From positions 1 to 64,000 of the forward strand of contig NZ_PDLO01000002.1 in NCBI RefSeq assembly GCF_002631205.1: DNA of 64,000 bases. The letters are read 5' to 3'. The number at the start of each line of letters is the position of its first letter. Position 1 is the stretch's first letter. Source of the stretch: Neolewinella marina. GTDB lineage: Bacteria; Bacteroidota; Bacteroidia; Chitinophagales; Saprospiraceae. A model generated the notes under the pieces. The model did not search any database, had not been told where the DNA came from, and saw only the letters and a program-made list of their open reading frames with translations. The translations under genes and the position numbers were made by a program. Positions 23,517-33,080 of this stretch are shown piece after piece.

Positions 23517-24551
23517 CTAGCCTTCCTCTAACTTTTCCCGCAGTCCGGCCGTGGCCCGGATCTCCAATGAGTCGTTCGTGCCTCGCACCAGGAAATACCC
23601 GTCCATTTCCGGATGCTGCTCGATCAGTTGAAGGGCGCGATCGGGGCCCAGCACCATACAGGCCGTGGCGTAGGCGTCGGCCGTGGCGCAATCGTCGGCC
23701 AGGATACTGGCGCTGAGCAGGCGGTTGCGTTCCACGTATCCGGTGCGGGGGTTGATGGTGTGACTGTAGGTTTCCCCGTCCACCTTGTAGTAATTCAGGT
23801 AGTTACCGCTGGTAGCGATGGCCCGGCCATTCTCCAGGGGCAGGGTTCCGGCGGCGGCCACCTGGCGGGCATCCTCTTCGGGCAGCCGGATGGCCACCGT
23901 CCAAGGGCGGCCGTTCTTGGTCCCCCCGGCCCGCATTTCTCCGCCGATGTCGATGAGGTGATTGGGCCGCCCCAGCTCCGTGAGCAGCTCACTGATGAGG
24001 TCGACGCCGTAGCCCTTCGCGCTGGCATTCAGGTCCAGGGCTACCCCGGGCAGTTCCTTGTGGAGGAACCCGCTGTCGTAGCGGATCAGTTCAAAGCCTA
24101 CCAGCTTGCGGATGGCGTTCAGTTCGGCGGTATCGACCACGGTAGTCTTCCGCTTGTCGGCCGTCCCGAACCCCCAGTACGTGACCAGGGGGGCTACCGT
24201 GGGGTCGTAGGCACCTTCGGTGGCCCGGACCACCTCCGCCGCCAGTTCGAGGTTGGGAACGAAGTGGTGGGTGCCGGCGAGCGTCACCCCAGTGTCGCTG
24301 CGGTTGAAGCGGGTAATCGTGCTCTCCTCTTCCCAGGGTGAAAGTTCCAGATTGTAGGCTTCCAGCAGGCTGTCGACGCTCTCCTGCAGCCCGCCGACGC
24401 GGTCGCCCAGGTAGGTGATCCGGTAATAACTGCCCATGGCTTCCCCACTGATCCGGTTCGCCGGCAGGTAGTCGTTCGGGTCGCGGTTATCGCAGGCGAC
24501 AAGCAGCACGAGGAGGAGCAGGAGGGCGGGTACGCGGGTGCAAGGTTTCAT
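23517..24551 (-). CDS. apbE: FAD:protein FMN transferase (lipoprotein)
   Basis: A 344-residue ApbE. It attaches FMN covalently to Thr or Ser of flavoproteins such as the Na+-pumping NADH:quinone reductase (NqrB/C, RnfD/G) on the outer side of the membrane. Lipobox LVAC with Cys20. Conserved elements in order: AMGSYYRITY, YDPTVAPLVTYWGFG, ALDLNASAKGYGVDLI, LIDIGGEMRAGG, IATSGNYLNYY, YSHTINPRTG and ATADAYATACMVLG. The start at 24551 gives the lipoprotein signal; the longer frame upstream is not coding. It follows the GH43 gene on the same strand after 95 bp. Confidence 0.93.
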   Translation of the reverse strand: MKPCTRVPALLLLLVLLVACDNRDPNDYLPANRISGEAMGSYYRITYLGDRVGGLQESVDSLLEAYNLELSPWEEESTITRFNRSDTGVTLAGTHHFVPNLELAAEVVRATEGAYDPTVAPLVTYWGFGTADKRKTTVVDTAELNAIRKLVGFELIRYDSGFLHKELPGVALDLNASAKGYGVDLISELLTELGRPNHLIDIGGEMRAGGTKNGRPWTVAIRLPEEDARQVAAAGTLPLENGRAIATSGNYLNYYKVDGETYSHTINPRTGYVERNRLLSASILADDCATADAYATACMVLGPDRALQLIEQHPEMDGYFLVRGTNDSLEIRATAGLREKLEEG

Positions 24552-24646
24552 AGAATCCAGCGGGATAATTTGGCATATGCAACCAGTGCCGGCGCGGCAT
24601 AGTTCCCGGCCGTGGCAAATGTTGCTGGCAGATTTGGGGAGGGTCG

Positions 24647-25693
24647 TCACTGCTCCTGCGACAGCGGGCGGGCCTCCACTCCGGTGAAGGTCATCTGCAC
24701 CGGACGGATGGTGCCGTCCTCGTTGAAGTACATCCGGTCGATGCAGGTGACACGGTGATCGCGGTCTTCGTTGGGAATGGGCCGGCGGTGGTACACCATG
24801 TACCAGTCGTCGGTCTCCGGTACGCGGATCACGCTGTTGTGCCCCGCCCCGGTAGCGATGGTGGTATCCGCCTCCAGGATAGTGCCCTGCCGGGGGAAGG
24901 GCCCCAGGGGAGAATCCGCCATCCCGTAGGCGACCTTGTAGGTGGCATTCGTCCATCCCCCTTCCGACCACATGAGGTAGTAGATGCCGTTTCGCCGGAA
25001 GAGGAAGGGGCCTTCGACGTAGTTCTCCGGCGTGATGTCGTGGAAGAGCTGTCCGTCGTCCCAGGGCAGAAAGCCGGTGAAGTCCTCGTTCAGCCGGCCC
25101 ACGTTGCAGTGCCCCCAGCCGCCGTAGTAGAAGTAATGGGCACCATCTTCACCACGGTAGACAAACTGGTCAATGGGCTGGGCGTCGTGGTAGAAGGTGT
25201 CGAGCAGGGGCCCGCCCACGTGGTCGCGGTAGGGGCCGGCGGGGTGGTCCGCTACGGCCACGCCGATGCCGCCGTGGTGGTTGATGTCGTTGTCGGGGTC
25301 CCAGCCCGGCCGGCTCGGCCGCTGCACATCATTACCAGCGAAGAAAAGGTAGTAGCGGCCGTCCTTCTCGATGGCCGCGGGTGCCCACATGGCCTGCCGG
25401 ACCCAGGGTACTATGGAGGTATCCAGAATCCGGTCGTGCCTGGTCCAGTTGACCAGGTCGGGAGAGGAAAAGGCGTCTAGGTGGAGCTGCTGGTCGTAGT
25501 CCGCTGAATAGGTCGGGAAGATCCAGTACTCATCACCGAAGATCACCGCTTCGGGGTCGGCGTACCAGCCCGGGAAAATAGGGTTACCGGAGGTGGCTGG
25601 TCCGGAAGGGTCGGATGCCGGTACGGTGCCCGGTTGACAGCCGGTAGTGAGCAATAAGAAGCAGCAGAAGGGAAGCAGGAGGTGCCGGAACAA
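24647..25693 (-). CDS. GH43-type glycoside hydrolase lipoprotein
   Basis: A 348-residue five-bladed-propeller enzyme of family GH43 (arabinosidase/xylosidase type). The family acids are visible: Asp in PGWYADPEAV (base), the WAPAAI segment that usually carries the second Asp (here Ala-Ala, which is unusual) and Glu in YVEGPFLF (acid). The N-terminus is a lipoprotein signal ending TTGC (Cys19), giving the probable TTG start at 25693; the frame is open to 25834 but that part overlaps a terminator. A -7 element (TATCTTGC) sits 23 nt upstream. Substrate: an arabinan- or xylan-like polysaccharide is inferred. Confidence 0.83.
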   Translation of the reverse strand: MFRHLLLPFCCFLLLTTGCQPGTVPASDPSGPATSGNPIFPGWYADPEAVIFGDEYWIFPTYSADYDQQLHLDAFSSPDLVNWTRHDRILDTSIVPWVRQAMWAPAAIEKDGRYYLFFAGNDVQRPSRPGWDPDNDINHHGGIGVAVADHPAGPYRDHVGGPLLDTFYHDAQPIDQFVYRGEDGAHYFYYGGWGHCNVGRLNEDFTGFLPWDDGQLFHDITPENYVEGPFLFRRNGIYYLMWSEGGWTNATYKVAYGMADSPLGPFPRQGTILEADTTIATGAGHNSVIRVPETDDWYMVYHRRPIPNEDRDHRVTCIDRMYFNEDGTIRPVQMTFTGVEARPLSQEQ

Positions 25694-25716
25694 AGGGGAA
25701 GGGGTTGGTGGCTTCA

Positions 25717-25724
25717 GCAAGATA
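25717..25724 (-). promoter_or_regulatory. -7 promoter element of the GH43 gene
   Basis: TATCTTGC on the minus strand, two mismatches from TAnnTTTG, between the terminator of the upstream gene and the proposed TTG start at 25693. Confidence 0.45.
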
Positions 25725-25773
25725 CACCAGCCCGGAAATCCTGCCGTCAGCGATCCGTCCCTACCCCAAATGA

Positions 25774-25809
25774 CAAGCCGCCGGCTCCCCTGGGGAAGCC
25801 GGCGGCTTG
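25774..25809 (-). terminator. terminator hairpin downstream of the protease-barrel gene
   Basis: Arms CAAGCCGCCGGCT (25774-25786) and AGCCGGCGGCTTG (25797-25809) pair perfectly, and the inner CCCC/GGGG extends the stem. It lies 27 bp beyond the stop at 25836. The following tract is only weakly T-rich (GTCATTTGGG), so termination is likely but not certain. Confidence 0.7.
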
Positions 25810-25835
25810 TTTGGCCATCCGCTGGATCGGGCATC

Positions 25836-28800
25836 TTACCAGCCCGGCAGGAGGTTCACGCCGAAGTTCCAGCTGCCGCCCTGGATCAGCGGGCGGGCCA
25901 GGTAGGGTTCGACGACGATCTGTCCGAAGACGTTGACCCGCGTACTCACCCCGGCGGTGAAGATGGGCTGCACCCCGGGCCGCACCACGAAGGGCTCGCC
26001 GGTGGCGGGGTTGACGATGATCTCCCCGTCCTTGTCCAGGGTATACTGCGGACCGCTGAACTGGCTGAACTCGGTGAAGGCCAGTCCACCGTCGATGAAC
26101 AGGTTCAGGTCGCTGAACAGGAACTTCGACTTAATGAGGGCCAGCTGCTCGGGGCCGGTGAAGGGGATGCGGAGTTCCAGGTTGGTGATCAGCAGCTTGC
26201 TGCCGATCAGCTCGTTGATGTTCCGGCCGGCGGCGTCCAGGGCGCTCACCGCCTTGTTGGCGCTGAGGCCGCGCATGTACCAGGGGCTGCCCACGTAGAG
26301 GGGGAAGAGGTCATTACCCCCCTGACCGTAGCGACCGTAGTGGAGGCTGCGGAAGGCCAGGGCACCCTTGCCGAACCAGAGGTAGCGGCGGTAGTCGGCG
26401 TTCACCGCGGTGAAGTTGAACTCCCCGAGGTACTGGTCGGCCCCCAGGCGGAAGCGGTGGCCACGGATCGGGGCGGTTAGGCCGAAGTCGGCATTGTCGC
26501 CCACCAGGGCCAGACCGCCGTTCACCAGACTGAAGCTTTCACTCTCCAGATCGCGGCGACGCTCGGGCTGTACGGGGGCATTGATGGGAAAGCCGGTCAC
26601 GGGGTTGAAGTAGCGTGCGTATTCGTCCACCCGGTTGTTGTAGTGGCTGGCGCTTACACTGCCCTCCAGCCGCAGGTTGGTATTGAACGGCAGGGAGGCA
26701 AAGGCCCCCACCTGGTTCTGGTACAGGCGGCTGATGATGTAGGGGGCGTTGATGAGGTTGACGTATTGGTCTTCACTCACCTGCAGGGAATCCATGAAGG
26801 GGGCGATGGTCCCGAAATTCCGGTACGGGATGCGGCTCAGGCTGAAGCCGTAGTTGAGCCGCGTCTTGCGGTTCACCCAGGCTACGCTGCCGCCGAAGTC
26901 GGAGATCTCGCCGTTCATGCTCAAAGAGGTGAACAGCTGGTTGTTGCCGAGGATGTCGCTGAAGAGCAACTGCACGCCGCCGGCCAGTCCGGAGGTGGTG
27001 CCGAATACCTGGTTGGCACCCACTCCCGCTCCGGCGCCGCCGCTGGCGTAGTCGAGCTTGAACTTGGGCTTGTACTCCTGGCGGGTGATGTCGGACAGCG
27101 CGATCACGTCCTCCTTGTCCATGTTGGTCAGCAGCTCGTCCACGATCAGGGCGGCGCGGCGGTTGAGCCGCGGCAGGGTGGCCGGGGTCAGGTCGACGGA
27201 GTCCTTGCTCACGGGCTTGGCCTCCATGTTCTTGACCATGGTGCCGTAAAGCTTGTAGCCGTTCTGGTTGAAGTAGGTGTAGATCAGCCGGTTGTTGCTG
27301 CGGTCGATGCTCATGGCCGGCGCGTAGTGGGTGATGCCCGATACGCCGGTGAGCAGGTCGGTCATCTGCTCCACGCCATCCGTAGCCGGATCGTAGCGGT
27401 AGATGTTGCGGAAGCCGTCGCGGTTGCTCAGGAAGTACAGCTTGCCGTCGGCTCCCTCTACGGGGTTCAGGTTATCGGCGCCGGGGAAGACCTTGATCTC
27501 GCGGCTCTCGCGGGAAGCCACGTCCAGGGCGGCCAGGTTGAAGCGCAGGGCCCCGTGGGGGCGCTCCTTCAGCTGCATGCCACGGGCGTCGGTGCTGAAG
27601 TAGATCGTCTGGCCGTCGGCCGACCAGCTGGGGTGAATCTCGCTGTAGATGTCGTTGGTCAGCTGAGTGGCCCGGCCGCTGCGCACGTTGATGGCGAAGA
27701 GGTCGGTCTGACCTTCCACCAGTCCGGATACCACAATGGATTCCCCGTCGGGCGACCAGCTCGGGAAGGTGAAGGCAGGCAGGTCCTCCACGCGGATCTC
27801 CCGCTCAGCCTTGCCGCTTTCCACGTCGGCGATGACCAGGATATTCTGTCCCTTGCTCACGGCCACGTAGGCGAACTGCTTGCTGTCGGGGCTCCAGGTA
27901 CCGCTGTTCTCAATGTAGCTGATCTCGTCGACGTGGCTCTTCAGGGAGGAGGTGCGAATCTTGCGGATCTTCTCTCCGGTGCGGGCGTCGGCCAGGAAGA
28001 GGTCGATGCTGAACAGGTCCTGCTCCGAGAGGTAGATCATGTACTTGCCGTTCGGGCTGATCTCGGGCGAGACGTTGATGCGGCCGCCGTTGTTGCCGGG
28101 GCCCACCAGTTCCTTGCCCACGAAGCGGTCGGTCTTGGCGTCGCCGATCTGCTCGGCGTAGGTCTTGCGCAGGGCGTCTTCCCAGAGCTTGCTGAAGTCG
28201 TCGAATTCGTAGCCCAGCACCAGTTCGGTGGCCCGCTCCAGTCCCCACTTGGCGGTGGCCCGGAAGTAGGGGTTGATCACGTCATCGCCGTGCAGGCCGG
28301 TGACGAACGACCAGAAGGCCTGGCCGTAGCGGTAGGGAAAGTAGCGGCCGCGGCTCAGGTCCTTCAGGCTGGGCACGTCGTCGTTCAGCACGGCGTCGCG
28401 CATCCACATGGCAGTGAAGGGGTCCACGGAGCCGATGCTGAGGTATTCGGCTAGTCCCTCCACCATCCACAGGGGCAGCTTCTGCAGGTCGCGCAGGCTG
28501 GTGCTGTCGCCCCGGATCACCATATCGTACTGGAAGGCGTGGACCAGCTCGTGGCCCAGTACGTGGTGGGTCTGGGCGTTGGTATGGGCCACGGGCAGGA
28601 TGACGCGGTTCTTGAAGGCTTCGGTGACCCCGCCGGTGCCCGACCCGATGGGGCCGCTGATGGCGTTGGTCTGCTGGAAGTCCGCGTGGTTCGCGTAGAT
28701 GATCATCGGGTTCCTGAAGTCGATGGTATCCTTCAGCACCAGCTGGTGCACCCGGTACCACTCCTCACTGTCGTTGAGGAAGTTCTTCAGCCACTCTTCG

Positions 28801-28964
28801 TTGTCGATGTAGGTATAGAGCTCGAAGTTGGGCGACTGGTAGACGTCGTACTCGAAGTTTTCGTAGTTCGGTTTATTCTGGCCGAAGGAGTTGAATCCCT
28901 GGCCCGTCAGGGCGGGCGGCAGCGACAGTAGCGCGGCGAGCAGGCTGAGGTATATGGTTTTCAT
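25836..28964 (-). CDS. outer-membrane protein: gluzincin-like protease domain, TolB-type propeller, Omp85-like barrel
   Basis: A 1042-residue exported protein (signal peptide 1-22, LTGQ). Residues about 40-280 hold a zinc-protease-like domain with H138-E-L-V-H142 in GHELVHAFQYDM and a downstream E-G-L-A-E (169-173), the HExxH...E pattern of gluzincins. About 300-620 is a WD40-like PD40/TolB propeller (SPNGKYMIYLSE, WSPDGESIVVSG, WSADGQTIYFST). About 680-1042 is a barrel ending in VEPYLARPLIQGGSWNFGVNLLPGW, as in Omp85/BamA surface antigens. Related Bacteroidota proteins exist, but the role is unproven. The protease could be active or serve only as a fold. Start at 28964; the frame is open to 29153. 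Confidence 0.85.
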   Translation of the reverse strand: MKTIYLSLLAALLSLPPALTGQGFNSFGQNKPNYENFEYDVYQSPNFELYTYIDNEEWLKNFLNDSEEWYRVHQLVLKDTIDFRNPMIIYANHADFQQTNAISGPIGSGTGGVTEAFKNRVILPVAHTNAQTHHVLGHELVHAFQYDMVIRGDSTSLRDLQKLPLWMVEGLAEYLSIGSVDPFTAMWMRDAVLNDDVPSLKDLSRGRYFPYRYGQAFWSFVTGLHGDDVINPYFRATAKWGLERATELVLGYEFDDFSKLWEDALRKTYAEQIGDAKTDRFVGKELVGPGNNGGRINVSPEISPNGKYMIYLSEQDLFSIDLFLADARTGEKIRKIRTSSLKSHVDEISYIENSGTWSPDSKQFAYVAVSKGQNILVIADVESGKAEREIRVEDLPAFTFPSWSPDGESIVVSGLVEGQTDLFAINVRSGRATQLTNDIYSEIHPSWSADGQTIYFSTDARGMQLKERPHGALRFNLAALDVASRESREIKVFPGADNLNPVEGADGKLYFLSNRDGFRNIYRYDPATDGVEQMTDLLTGVSGITHYAPAMSIDRSNNRLIYTYFNQNGYKLYGTMVKNMEAKPVSKDSVDLTPATLPRLNRRAALIVDELLTNMDKEDVIALSDITRQEYKPKFKLDYASGGAGAGVGANQVFGTTSGLAGGVQLLFSDILGNNQLFTSLSMNGEISDFGGSVAWVNRKTRLNYGFSLSRIPYRNFGTIAPFMDSLQVSEDQYVNLINAPYIISRLYQNQVGAFASLPFNTNLRLEGSVSASHYNNRVDEYARYFNPVTGFPINAPVQPERRRDLESESFSLVNGGLALVGDNADFGLTAPIRGHRFRLGADQYLGEFNFTAVNADYRRYLWFGKGALAFRSLHYGRYGQGGNDLFPLYVGSPWYMRGLSANKAVSALDAAGRNINELIGSKLLITNLELRIPFTGPEQLALIKSKFLFSDLNLFIDGGLAFTEFSQFSGPQYTLDKDGEIIVNPATGEPFVVRPGVQPIFTAGVSTRVNVFGQIVVEPYLARPLIQGGSWNFGVNLLPGW

Positions 28965-29211
28965 CGGATGGACTGGTCTTAAGGGAATACTTTCACTGTA
29001 TGGACACCCGCTAGACGCGCCTCCCCCCAAGCCGCGCTTGTCGTACACACTTAACAAAACGTTATTTTCCGTAGTTCGGGCGGCGGCGCGCCGGTGCCGG
29101 GGTCCGGCGGAGGAGGCCGGCCGCCGGGGGCTTTCCTCCTGGAATTCCGGCACCCGCGCTCCGGCGCCCCGATTTCTAAACCCCCCGGGGAATTCGCCGT
29201 TGAAGCAGTCA
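28965..29211. other. gap between divergent genes, no gene seen
   Basis: This 247-bp gap has an A+T-rich segment around 29047-29075 (containing AACAAAACGTTATTTT), where the promoters of the two divergent genes are likely. No exact -7 element could be placed. Confidence 0.4.
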
Positions 29212-31011
29212 ATGAGCTCCTCCCCCTTTACCTACCCGGACCGCTACCTCCCCATCGCCGAGCACGGCATCATCGGCAACCTCCACACCACGGCCCTGGT
29301 GAGCGTGACGGGCAGCATCGACTTCATGTGCCTGCCGCGTTTCGACTCGCCTACGGTATTCGGCCGCATCCTGGACGCCGACAAGGGGGGCTTCTTCGCC
29401 TTTGAATGCGTGACCGAGGGCGTACAGAACAAACAACTTTACCTGCCGGGCACCAATATCCTGATCACCCGCTTCCTGGGCGAAGACGGAATCGCCGAGC
29501 TTACCGACTTCATGCCCATCGTGGAGGGGGAGCGGGACTTCGCGGTCTTCCGCCGCCTCAAGGGCGTCTACGGTCACCACCGCGTTCGGGTGAAGGTGGC
29601 CCCCCGCTACAACTACGGCAAGGCGGGCGTCATCGCCGAAAAGAACCCCGGCGGGCGCGGCTACCGACTGCGCGACCCGGAGGGGAAGCAACCCACGATG
29701 CTGCTGCTCTGCGACCTGGACCTGGAAATTACGGATGAGGGCCTGAGCGGCATCATCGACCTCCACCAGGACGACAACATCGACTTCATCCTGACCCTGG
29801 AGGAGGGCATCGACTTCGACCTGGACTGGATGAATTGCTTTAACGAGTGCCGCAGGTACTGGACGGACTGGTCGGCCAAATGCCACTACGACGGCGTATG
29901 GCGAGAAGCCGTGCTGCGGTCCGCCCTGGCGCTGAAGTTGCTGACCTCCGCCCGTTATGGCAGCACCATCGCGGCGGCCACCTTCGGGCTCCCGGAAAAG
30001 ATGGGCGGCCCCCGGAACTGGGACTACCGCTACACCTGGATCCGCGATGCGGCCTTCACCATGTACGCCTTTCTGCGGCTGGGCTATACCCATGAGGCGG
30101 AGCAATTCATGGACTGGATCCGCGACAAGTGCATGCACCACCTGCAGCTGATGTACGCCGTGGACGGGGAGACAAATCTGGAGGAGGAGACGCTGGAACA
30201 CCTGGAGGGCTACCACGGCAGCCGGCCGGTGCGGATCGGCAACGGGGCCTACAACCAGAAGCAGCTCGACATCTACGGCGAGCTCATCGATACCATCTAC
30301 CTCTACAACAAGGCCGGCGGCAGCATCACCCACGCCTTCTGGCAGTCGATCGTGGTACTGGTGGAGTACGTGGTAGAGCACTGGCACGACAAGGACCACG
30401 GCATCTGGGAAGTCCGCAGCGGCAAGCAGCGCTTCCTCCACTCAGCCGTCTGCTGCTGGGTAGCCATCGACCGCGCCATGAAGATCGCCGACGACCGCAG
30501 CCTGCCCTGCCCCTACGAGGAGTGGCGCAAGGTCCGCGACGATATCTACGCCGAGATCTACGACGGCTACTGGAACGAGGACCTCCAGGCCTACGTGCAG
30601 TACAAGGGCAGCGACGTGCTCGACGCCAGCGCCCTGCTGATGCCCCTGCTGCGCTTCGTGAGCAGCCAGGAACCCCGGTGGATCAGCACCTTCAACGCCA
30701 TTGAGGAGAACCTATCGGCCGACGTACTGATCTTCCGCTACAAGCTCGAGCACGGGGCGGCGGACGGGCTGGAGGGCGACGAGGGGGCCTTTGCCATTTG
30801 CTCATTCTGGTACGTGGAATGCCTGGCGCGCATCGGACAGCTCGACAAGGCTACGGTCGTCTTCGAAAAGATGCTGGGCTACGCCAATCACCTGGGACTG
30901 CTCAGCGAGGAAATCGGACTGCACGGGGAGCAACTGGGGAATTTCCCGCAGGCCTTTTCCCACCTTAGTCTGATCTCTGCTGCTTTTCAGATTAATAAGA
31001 AGAAGCGGTAA
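29212..31011 (+). CDS. GH15 family glucoamylase/trehalase-like enzyme
   Basis: A 599-residue cytoplasmic enzyme: an N-terminal domain (about 1-190, starting with YLPIAEHGIIGNLHTTALVS as in this group) and an (alpha/alpha)6 barrel. Hallmarks are PRNWDYRYTWIRDAAF, the general-acid region DEGAFAICSFW and the general-base region EIGLHGEQLGNFPQAFSHLS. Members hydrolyse alpha-1,4-glucans or trehalose; the group with this N-terminal domain often includes trehalases, so both must be considered. No signal peptide. The start at 29212 is the ATG of MSSSPFTYPDRYL; a TTG 12 nt upstream is possible. Confidence 0.88.
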   Translation: MSSSPFTYPDRYLPIAEHGIIGNLHTTALVSVTGSIDFMCLPRFDSPTVFGRILDADKGGFFAFECVTEGVQNKQLYLPGTNILITRFLGEDGIAELTDFMPIVEGERDFAVFRRLKGVYGHHRVRVKVAPRYNYGKAGVIAEKNPGGRGYRLRDPEGKQPTMLLLCDLDLEITDEGLSGIIDLHQDDNIDFILTLEEGIDFDLDWMNCFNECRRYWTDWSAKCHYDGVWREAVLRSALALKLLTSARYGSTIAAATFGLPEKMGGPRNWDYRYTWIRDAAFTMYAFLRLGYTHEAEQFMDWIRDKCMHHLQLMYAVDGETNLEEETLEHLEGYHGSRPVRIGNGAYNQKQLDIYGELIDTIYLYNKAGGSITHAFWQSIVVLVEYVVEHWHDKDHGIWEVRSGKQRFLHSAVCCWVAIDRAMKIADDRSLPCPYEEWRKVRDDIYAEIYDGYWNEDLQAYVQYKGSDVLDASALLMPLLRFVSSQEPRWISTFNAIEENLSADVLIFRYKLEHGAADGLEGDEGAFAICSFWYVECLARIGQLDKATVVFEKMLGYANHLGLLSEEIGLHGEQLGNFPQAFSHLSLISAAFQINKKKR

Positions 31012-31013
31012 TC

Positions 31014-31060
31014 TAGTACGGCAGTATCGCAGTATAGTAGTACGGCAGTATGGTAGTCTT
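31014..31060. repeat. short direct repeats between convergent genes
   Basis: TAGTACGGCAGTAT occurs twice (31014-31027 and 31038-31051, period 24 bp), with further AGTAT/AGTAG units. The rest of this 191-bp gap to 31202 is A+T-rich and has no gene that I can support. Confidence 0.65.
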
Positions 31061-31202
31061 TCAGTAGGTAGTATTCCAGGGCAGTGCCTCTGTCATTCTA
31101 TTGCCTGATCATAATGCACCCCAACTAAATGAAAAACAATTATCGCGCTGCCCTAAGGGTACCGTAGCTATATCGCACTGTTGGACTGACGTACTGTACA
31201 CA

Positions 31203-33035
31203 TTAGCGGTAGCCGGCGGCCTGCAGGTCGAAGAGCTCGGCGTAGCGTCCTCCGAGGGCGATGAGTTCTTCGTGGCTGCCTTCTTCTACCAGTCCGCCGT
31301 ACTCGAGGAAGAGGATGTGGTCGGCCATGCGGACGGTGCTGAAGCGGTGGCTGATCAGGACGGCGGTCTTGCCCTGGATGAGGGCGGTGAAGCGCTGGAA
31401 CACCTCATATTCGGCGCGGGCGTCGAGGGCGCTGGTGGGCTCATCGAGGATGAGCAACTGGGCGTCGCGCATGTAGGCACGGGCCAGGGCGATCTTCTGC
31501 CACTGTCCGCCACTGAGGTCGACGGAGTTGGCGAAGCGGCGGCCCAGCAGCTGGTTGTAACCATCGGGGAGGGATTCCACCACCTCTTCGGCGAGGGATT
31601 TGCGGGCGCTGTCGGTGATGCGGTCCTCGTTGTCGCTCTCCTCCACGCGGCCGACGACGATGTTTTCCCGGGCGGTCATCTGGTAGCGGAAGAAGTCCTG
31701 GAAGATGACGCCCACGTTATCCCGCAGCGAAGAGATCTCGTACTCCCGCAGGTCGCGGCCGTCGAGCAGGATGCGGCCTTCGGAGGGTTCGTACAGTCGG
31801 GCCAGCAGCTTCACCAGGGTGGTTTTACCGGCACCATTCTCCCCTACCAGGGCCACCTTTTCCCCGGCGGGCAGGCGGAAGGAAAGGTTGCGGATGGCGT
31901 AGTTCTCGCTGTTGGGGTACTTGAAGCTGACGTTCTGAAATTCCCAGCCCTCCCTGACGGTTTCCGGGAAGGGGATAGCCCCCTTGCGGTCGGCGATGTT
32001 GGGCCGGATGGCGAAGAAGTCGAAAAGGTCCTGGAGGTAAAGGGCATTCTCGCCGATGGTGGCAAAGCGGGAAAGGATGGTCTGTAGCCCGGTCTGCATG
32101 CGGCGGAAGGCTCCGGCCAGGAAGGTCAGCGACCCCACCGTGATGATGCCGTTGATGGTCTGGAAGATGATGAGCACGTAGGCGCCGTAGTAGGTAAGCG
32201 AACTCACGGCGCTGAAGAAAGCCCCCCACCCCGCCCGGCGGATGGCCAGCTTGCGGTTGACGTGGTAGTACTTCATCGACAGTTCCCGGAACCGCTCCGT
32301 GATGAAATCCGCCAGCCCGAAGATCTTCACCTCCTTGGCGGTGATGTCGCTGGCGCCGATGTAGCGCAGGTAGTCGAGTTCGCGGCGCTCGGGCGTCCAG
32401 CTGCGGGTGAGGCTGTACACCTGCTGGTTGAAGTAGTTCTCCTGCACGAAACTGGGGATGACGGCCACCACCAGCAGCAGGATCAGCCAGGGGTTGAAGG
32501 CGGCCACGCTGACGCCGAGCACGACCAGGGTAACCGTACTCTGGAACTGGGCCAGCAGCTGGGAGATCAGGGTGGACCGGCCGGTGGTTTGTCGGCGGGC
32601 GCGTTCCATCTTGTCGTAGAACTCCGAATCTTCGAAGTGGTAGAGGTCGAGGATGGCCGCGTGGCGCATCAGGTCGACGCTGGTCTGGTTGGTGTACAGG
32701 TCCCCCAGCAGGCTATCGACGAGGCTAATGCCGCGACTGAGCAGGTCGGAGGCCAGGGCCAGGACGAGCTCCAGGGCGATCATCTTCCACAGGAAGGTGG
32801 TACTGCCGGTGCCGTCGATGATGAGCAGCACTTCATCGATGATGAGTTTGCCGACGTAGAGGATCGCCGTAGGCAGGGCCGCTTGCAGCACCCGCAGGAC
32901 GATGTTGGTCACCGTCAGCGAGGGGCTCGTTTTCCAGATCAGCCGGAAGAAGGGGGGAATGTTCCGGAGGGCCGTGAGCTGGTCACGCCAGGTCCTTTCC
33001 TCTGCAGTTCCGCCGCGGCTTTTTACTGGTGGCAT
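31203..33035 (-). CDS. ABC transporter, fused membrane and ATPase domains
   Basis: A 610-residue half-transporter of the MsbA/LmrA exporter type. Six membrane helices lie in about 30-320 and the ATPase domain in about 365-605, with Walker A GENGAGKTT, signature LSGGQ, Walker B LLILDEPT and the switch His in LISHR. It would act as a homodimer exporting a lipid, drug or peptide. The N-terminal charged region (MPPVKSRGGTAEERTW) precedes the first helix, so the start at 33035 is plausible. The small gene next in order is on the same strand but has no clear functional link. Confidence 0.9.
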   Translation of the reverse strand: MPPVKSRGGTAEERTWRDQLTALRNIPPFFRLIWKTSPSLTVTNIVLRVLQAALPTAILYVGKLIIDEVLLIIDGTGSTTFLWKMIALELVLALASDLLSRGISLVDSLLGDLYTNQTSVDLMRHAAILDLYHFEDSEFYDKMERARRQTTGRSTLISQLLAQFQSTVTLVVLGVSVAAFNPWLILLLVVAVIPSFVQENYFNQQVYSLTRSWTPERRELDYLRYIGASDITAKEVKIFGLADFITERFRELSMKYYHVNRKLAIRRAGWGAFFSAVSSLTYYGAYVLIIFQTINGIITVGSLTFLAGAFRRMQTGLQTILSRFATIGENALYLQDLFDFFAIRPNIADRKGAIPFPETVREGWEFQNVSFKYPNSENYAIRNLSFRLPAGEKVALVGENGAGKTTLVKLLARLYEPSEGRILLDGRDLREYEISSLRDNVGVIFQDFFRYQMTARENIVVGRVEESDNEDRITDSARKSLAEEVVESLPDGYNQLLGRRFANSVDLSGGQWQKIALARAYMRDAQLLILDEPTSALDARAEYEVFQRFTALIQGKTAVLISHRFSTVRMADHILFLEYGGLVEEGSHEELIALGGRYAELFDLQAAGYR

Positions 33036-33080
33036 GGCTAGCTAACAGCGGGCCGCGGGCAGAGGTTGCTGGGCGCCGGG

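Noticed and set aside
26643-28454. A 603-residue open frame antisense to the protease-propeller-barrel gene
   Set aside because: It mirrors the codons of the real gene in a GC-rich genome, has low-complexity Val/Gly/Ala composition and no domain or start signal.
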